From DASRHT01 sp035293765 (GTDB lineage: Bacteria; Chloroflexota; Ktedonobacteria; Ktedonobacterales; Ktedonobacteraceae): a stretch of DNA of 64,000 bases. Where the stretch lies: contig DATGMF010000037.1 in assembly GCA_035293765.1 (NCBI GenBank), positions 62,001 to 126,000 on the forward strand. Reading direction: 5' to 3'. Shown here in pieces: positions 60,453 through 64,000 of the stretch (its first letter is position 1; each line of letters begins with the position of its first letter). The position numbers and the translations under genes are program-made. The notes under the pieces are model-generated. The model was not told the DNA's origin and ran no database searches. It saw nothing but the letters and a program-made list of their open reading frames with translations.

Positions 60453-62103
60453 AACTGTATCGGTCGATCCCATCAGCCTGGAAATCTTTCGCAGCTCGCT
60501 GACCGCGATTGCCGAAGAGATGGGCGTGGTCTTGACGCGCAGCAGCTATTCGCCCAATATCAAAGAGCGGCGCGATTTCTCCTGCGCGCTCTTCGATGCT
60601 CAGGGGCGTATGGTTGCCCAGGCCGCGCATATCCCCGTACATCTTGGCGCGATGCCTGACTCCGTCGCTGCCGCGCTCGCCACCTTTGACGCTTTTGCTC
60701 CTGGCGATATTATCGCGCTCAATGATCCCTATCTTGGCGGCTCGCACCTGCCCGATATCACGCTGATTGCGCCCATCTACGTTCAGATTGAGGAAGAATC
60801 ACGCCTGGTCGGTTTCGCGGCCAATCGCGCTCACCATTCTGATGTGGGAGGCATGTCACCGGGTTCAATGCCGCTCGCCACCGAAGTTTACCAGGAAGGG
60901 GTTATCATTCCGCCGGTCAAGCTGTGGGAAGCGGGTCAGCCCAATCAGCCGCTGCTCAGGCTGGTGCTGCGCAATGTACGCACGCCGGATGAGCGTCGAG
61001 GCGATCTCGCGGCCCAGGTTGCCGCCAATCGTACGGCGGCTCGTCGCATGCAGGAACTGGTCGAACGCTGGGGATTGCCGGTGCTGGAAGCTCATATCGA
61101 CGCGTTGATTGCCTATGCGCAGCGCATTACAGAAGCAACCATCGAGGCCATTCCTGACGGCATCTATCGCTTTACCGATTGCCTGGATGACGATGGCATT
61201 GAGGAGCAGCAGGTGCCGATCTCTGTGAGCATCACGGTATCCGGCAAACATCTGACCGCCGACTTTAGCGGCAGTTGTCCGCAGGTGCGGGGCAATGTCA
61301 ACACAGTTGCCTCGGTGGCTAAATCGGCAACGTATTATGTCGTGCGCTGCTTAATGCCGGATGACGCTCCCATGAATCACGGCACCTTTGCGCCTGTCAC
61401 CGTGATTGCGCCTGAAGGCACGGTAGTCAATGCCAGGCCGCCAGCCGCCGTAGCTCAGGGCAACGTCGAGACTTCGCAGCGCATCACCGACGTGCTCTTT
61501 GGCGCGCTAGCTTCTGCCTTGCCACAGGTGATCCCGGCAGCCGGCCAGGGGACGATGAACAATATTACCGCGGGCGGCATCGATCCGCGTACCCAATTGC
61601 CCTTTGCCTATTACGAGACAATGGGAGGCGGTATGGGGGCGCGTCCAGGACTTGACGGGCTATCGGGCGTGCATGTGCATATGAGCAATACGCTCAATAC
61701 GCCTGTCGAAGCCTTTGAGTATGCCTATCCTATGCGCATCACAAAGTATCAGTTGCGTGATGGTTCGGGCGGTCGGGGAGCTGCACGCGGCGGTGATGGG
61801 CTGGTGCGCGCAATCACCTTCGAGGTTCCGGCTGATGTCACTTTGTTGAGCGAGCGCAGGCGCATTGCCCCCTATGGCTTGCAAGGAGGCGAAGCGGGCG
61901 CTCGTGGCGAGAATCGCTTGCGGCACGAGGGGCGCGAAAGCGTTCTGCCTGGCAAATTTCACTTTCGGGCCATGCCCGGCGACCGTTTAACAATTGCCAC
62001 CCCCGGCGGTGGTGGATGGGGCGTAGAGGCACCTCCCGCGATCTCCCGCGATGAAGCGGGGAGCCACGGAGCTACCGATTGCCCTGGCGAGGATGGCAGT
62101 TGA
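60445..62103 (+). CDS. hyuB: hydantoinase/oxoprolinase subunit B, pair 2
   Basis: A 552-residue HyuB-type subunit. ISLEIFRSSLTAIAEEMGVV, the LNDPYLGGSHLPDITL motif, NRAHHSDVGGMSPGSMP (metal-binding His residues) and ATPGGGGWG near the C-terminus are standard. Homologues usually end near that glycine motif plus a few residues. Here a tail of about 25 residues (PPAISRDEAGSHGATDC and on) continues through a palindromic repeat and overlaps the opposing gene by 145 bases. The tail therefore looks acquired. Together with the preceding subunit it should form the second ATP-dependent amidohydrolase or carboxylase complex of the window. Confidence 0.92.
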   Translation: MPETVSVDPISLEIFRSSLTAIAEEMGVVLTRSSYSPNIKERRDFSCALFDAQGRMVAQAAHIPVHLGAMPDSVAAALATFDAFAPGDIIALNDPYLGGSHLPDITLIAPIYVQIEEESRLVGFAANRAHHSDVGGMSPGSMPLATEVYQEGVIIPPVKLWEAGQPNQPLLRLVLRNVRTPDERRGDLAAQVAANRTAARRMQELVERWGLPVLEAHIDALIAYAQRITEATIEAIPDGIYRFTDCLDDDGIEEQQVPISVSITVSGKHLTADFSGSCPQVRGNVNTVASVAKSATYYVVRCLMPDDAPMNHGTFAPVTVIAPEGTVVNARPPAAVAQGNVETSQRITDVLFGALASALPQVIPAAGQGTMNNITAGGIDPRTQLPFAYYETMGGGMGARPGLDGLSGVHVHMSNTLNTPVEAFEYAYPMRITKYQLRDGSGGRGAARGGDGLVRAITFEVPADVTLLSERRRIAPYGLQGGEAGARGENRLRHEGRESVLPGKFHFRAMPGDRLTIATPGGGGWGVEAPPAISRDEAGSHGATDCPGEDGS

Positions 62104-62861
62104 TACGGTGCGGGATAGATCGTAATATCGCTGAAAACGGCGCTAACGCCTGCTGATGTGCTGCCATGCTCCACAAAGAGGGCGATCTGACCATGCGTGT
62201 AATCTGTATCGCTAATGATATTGACCACAGTACCGTTCATCGCCAGCACAAGCGTTGGCCCCTTCATAATCACTGAAAGCGTGTTCTGCTTTCCCGTTGG
62301 TTTGAGCGCGTCCGAACGAGAGGGATTGATCAGAGGAGTAGCAAACTCCTGATTATAAAAGCCCAGCGCTTCCTTCTCAACGGCGTAGCGTCCATCGCCA
62401 TAAATATCGATGCGGTAGTCATGGTCCAGATTGCTATCGCCGCGCAGATAGAGGCCAACTTTGTCATTCTTGTCGGCCTGAATCAAGGTGAAGATGGTGG
62501 TCAGCGAAAAATCGTTAAAGACGGTCGTGGTGGGCAGGCTCTCGATTAAGATTCTGTGGTTCGTTCCCGCCAGCGTTAGCTTTCCACGCTCAACGGTACG
62601 AGTATAGCCGGCAATGTTCCCTACCGACCAGCCTTTGCTGTTATCCACAAAGTCGTCAGAGAACAGCGGCTGAGGCGTCAGTGTGATGGTCGGCGTCTGT
62701 TTTAGGGAAGAGGCGCTAACTGTGCCACGATTATCGTACGTAAGCTTCCCCTGGCTCACTTCGAGGACAGCAATAGCTCCTCCTATTAATAATAATAGCA
62801 GGAAGCTTATTAGAATAAATACACGCAATTTCTGGCTAAAATCGTTGTTTTCACCAACCAT
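61959..62861 (-). CDS. membrane-anchored jelly-roll-like protein 1
   Basis: About 300 residues. A short cytosolic start is followed by a membrane anchor (residues about 13-35), a Thr/Pro linker (TPTITLTPQPLF), then a beta-sandwich domain of about 180 residues with DDFVDNSKGWSVG, DYRIDIYGDGRYAV and GQIALFVEHGSTSAGVSAVF. The fold resembles LamG/DUF1080-type glycan-binding jelly rolls. It is paralogous to the next protein (63118), which ends at YPPPDQMPH. Here the frame continues for about 40 more residues, antisense to hyuB. The start could be the ATG at 62861 or the TTG at 62888. Confidence 0.75.
   Translation of the reverse strand: MVGENNDFSQKLRVFILISFLLLLLIGGAIAVLEVSQGKLTYDNRGTVSASSLKQTPTITLTPQPLFSDDFVDNSKGWSVGNIAGYTRTVERGKLTLAGTNHRILIESLPTTTVFNDFSLTTIFTLIQADKNDKVGLYLRGDSNLDHDYRIDIYGDGRYAVEKEALGFYNQEFATPLINPSRSDALKPTGKQNTLSVIMKGPTLVLAMNGTVVNIISDTDYTHGQIALFVEHGSTSAGVSAVFSDITIYPAPYQLPSSPGQSVAPWLPASSREIAGGASTPHPPPPGVAIVKRSPGMARK
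62033..62081 (-). repeat. dispersed CGGTAGCTCC-type palindrome, copy E
   Basis: On the minus strand it reads CGGTAGCTCC, then CTCCCCGCTTCATCGCGGGAG, which shares order and sequence with copy D at 15878-15944 (CGGTAGCTCCCCGATTCATC and on). Here the blocks are given in part. It lies where the 3' ends of hyuB and the opposing gene overlap. Confidence 0.6.
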
Positions 62862-63064
62862 AGTGCATGCGTCGCTCTCTCTTTTCAATCCTCACTGCAC
62901 TTCCGCCTGACTGCTTAGAGTTTGGTGCTCTCTCCTTTTCCTTCAGGGAGGCAGGAGGGTCATGATCTATGCTCAATCCGCTTTGCGAAGGATACTGCAA
63001 TATGCTATTACGATTTAAAATGCAGATAGTTACTCTGCTGTTGTGAAATAGTCAGAAAGTCCTT

Positions 63065-63097
63065 CGATAGAGCCGGTAGTTCTATCGCGGGATGAGC
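63065..63097. repeat. dispersed palindrome, copy F (short form)
   Basis: CGATAGA (63065-63071) pairs with TCTATCG (63081-63087). The sequence GCCGGTAGTTCTATCGCGGG and the following ATGAGC resemble a shortened form of copies D and E. It is between the two jelly-roll genes. Confidence 0.4.
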
Positions 63098-63117
63098 AAC
63101 GTTGAGGGAAAACTCTT

Positions 63118-64000
63118 TTAGTGAGGCATTTGATCGGGTGGCGGATAAATAGCCACGTTATCGAATGTGGCAATAACGCCATCGGACGAGCTGCCATTTT
63201 CTATAAACAGCGCCACAGGACCCCCGATAAAGCTGCTATCCGTTACCGCCTTGACCACTTTATTGTTCAGCAGCAGGACGATCTGACTCCCTTTCATAAT
63301 CACGGTCATGATATTTTTTTGACCCTTTGTATGCAGCGCAGATGAAGTGGTTGGTTCGGCGAGGTAAATGGCCTGATTTTTCTGATGAGTATCGGTCTGA
63401 ATTTTGATGATATCGTAGGTATCGTCGCCGTAGATATCAACGTAATACCCCTGGTGCCCATCGGCTGACGAGCGGAGAAACAGCCCGACGCTGTCGTTGA
63501 GGTCGCCCTGCACCAGGGTGAACGTCATCGTGATCGAAAAATCAGTATAGGAAGTGTTCGTTGGTATCGCCTCACGGAAGAGCTTATGGTTGGCCTCTTT
63601 CATGGTCAGGACGTTATTGCTAATGGTACTGCTATATCCTGCCGCGCTCCCCACATCCCAGTTCTTGCTATTATCCACGAAATCGTCCGCGAAGAGCGGC
63701 CTTGCCGTTGGCGTAACAACGCGGGTCGCAGTAACAGTAGTAGGGGTTGTGGTGCTATTACCTGTATTATTATTGGTTTTCCTGGATAAAGCGAAAAGCA
63801 GCCCGCTGCAAGCTAGCAACAATACGAGAATGCTGCCAAGCACCAGCCAGGTGCGCGGGATACGCTTCTTCTCAGGGGATTGCGGTCCTGGCTGATAGGG
63901 CGGGAACGGCAGTTGTGGATATGGCAGTGGATACTCAGCAGGTTGTGGCGGCGGAGGAGGGGTATACCCTTGATTCTGCGAGCCGTAGGCTGTGCTTGCC
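63118..64000 (-). CDS. membrane-anchored jelly-roll-like protein 2, partial
   Basis: The gene runs off the window at its 5' end. At least 293 residues are visible. A Pro/Tyr-rich cytosolic region (PPPPPQPAEYPLPYPQLPF) leads to a basic KKRIPR and a membrane segment (LVLGSILVLLLACSGLLFAL). A Thr-rich linker and a beta-sandwich domain with DDFVDNSKNWDVG, GYYVDIYGDDTYDI and GPVALFIENGSSSDGVIATF follow. It is a paralogue of the neighbouring protein and shares the domain but has the longer N-terminus. An in-frame GTG at 63843 is inside the membrane segment and is not the true start. Its role is unknown; a glycan- or surface-binding function is possible. Confidence 0.8.
   Translation of the reverse strand, partial: ASTAYGSQNQGYTPPPPPQPAEYPLPYPQLPFPPYQPGPQSPEKKRIPRTWLVLGSILVLLLACSGLLFALSRKTNNNTGNSTTTPTTVTATRVVTPTARPLFADDFVDNSKNWDVGSAAGYSSTISNNVLTMKEANHKLFREAIPTNTSYTDFSITMTFTLVQGDLNDSVGLFLRSSADGHQGYYVDIYGDDTYDIIKIQTDTHQKNQAIYLAEPTTSSALHTKGQKNIMTVIMKGSQIVLLLNNKVVKAVTDSSFIGGPVALFIENGSSSDGVIATFDNVAIYPPPDQMPH

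Noticed and set aside
1..64000. tRNA, rRNA, CRISPR arrays, integrases or complete insertion sequences
   Set aside because: None recognised by eye; the dispersed palindromes lack the regular spacing of a CRISPR array and carry no transposase.

Overview
The window looks like a chromosomal segment of a Ktedonobacteria-type Chloroflexota. This is inferred from gene content and was not tested phylogenetically. Supporting signs are a single-chain FbiC (fused CofG/CofH) for coenzyme F420 with two luciferase-like F420 oxidoreductases, many Ser/Thr kinases fused to FHA, TPR and WD40 domains, an XRE regulator with TPR-like repeats, two hydantoinase A/B pairs, frequent GTG and TTG starts, and dispersed small palindromic repeats. 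No rRNA, tRNA, CRISPR array, intact insertion sequence or phage was recognised.

Layout. 1-2150: F420-type oxidoreductase and nitroreductase. 2307-10223: a signalling block (FHA-winged-helix regulator, kinase-TPR-WD40 protein, TPR protein, FHA-zinc-ribbon-kinase, YidC-like membrane protein) behind a perfect 32-bp palindrome. 10332-18468: hydrolase, an OmpR-type two-component pair, ApbE flavinyltransferase with a small membrane protein and a SHOCT protein, an HtrA-type protease, a small anchored protein and a secreted trypsin-like protease. Three promoters here share 10-bp-period direct repeats that I propose are the response regulator's sites. 18493-24797: epimerase, TetR, FbiC, Uma2 nuclease and an F420 oxidoreductase. 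24942-28125: metallo-hydrolase, a truncated DUF6602-like/zinc-finger/SDR fusion and a coiled-coil protein. 28420-34301: SDR, hydantoinase A, hydantoinase B and a sugar-lactone-oxidase-like flavoprotein in one tight operon. 34417-36850: atypical Nramp transporter and a CsoR-family repressor.

36968-40819 is the best candidate for an undescribed system: a J-domain/pseudokinase fusion, a von Willebrand A protein and a divergent adenylosuccinate-synthetase paralogue, behind a near-consensus promoter carrying two copies of one operator. 40835-45700: DUF4126 membrane protein, GT9 glycosyltransferase, hydrolase, secreted protein and GrpB-like protein. 45893-49396: TetR, acyl-CoA dehydrogenase, thiolase and DUF35 operon. 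49551-53866: ClC channel, TetR, uracil-DNA glycosylase and flavin reductase. 54441-58209: MFS exporter, XRE-TPR regulator, P-loop kinase and orphan HicB. 58356-62103: second hydantoinase A/B pair. 61959-64000: two membrane-anchored jelly-roll-like proteins, the last cut by the window edge.

The most striking non-gene observation is a roughly 95-nt repeat with a hairpin present three times (413-503, 39242-39328, 58426-58520). The third copy lies in frame inside hydantoinase A and adds about 25 residues, much like the Rickettsia palindromic elements. A second, smaller palindrome family lies in several 5' leaders. One copy covers the overlapping 3' ends of two convergent genes and encodes the C-terminal tails of both.
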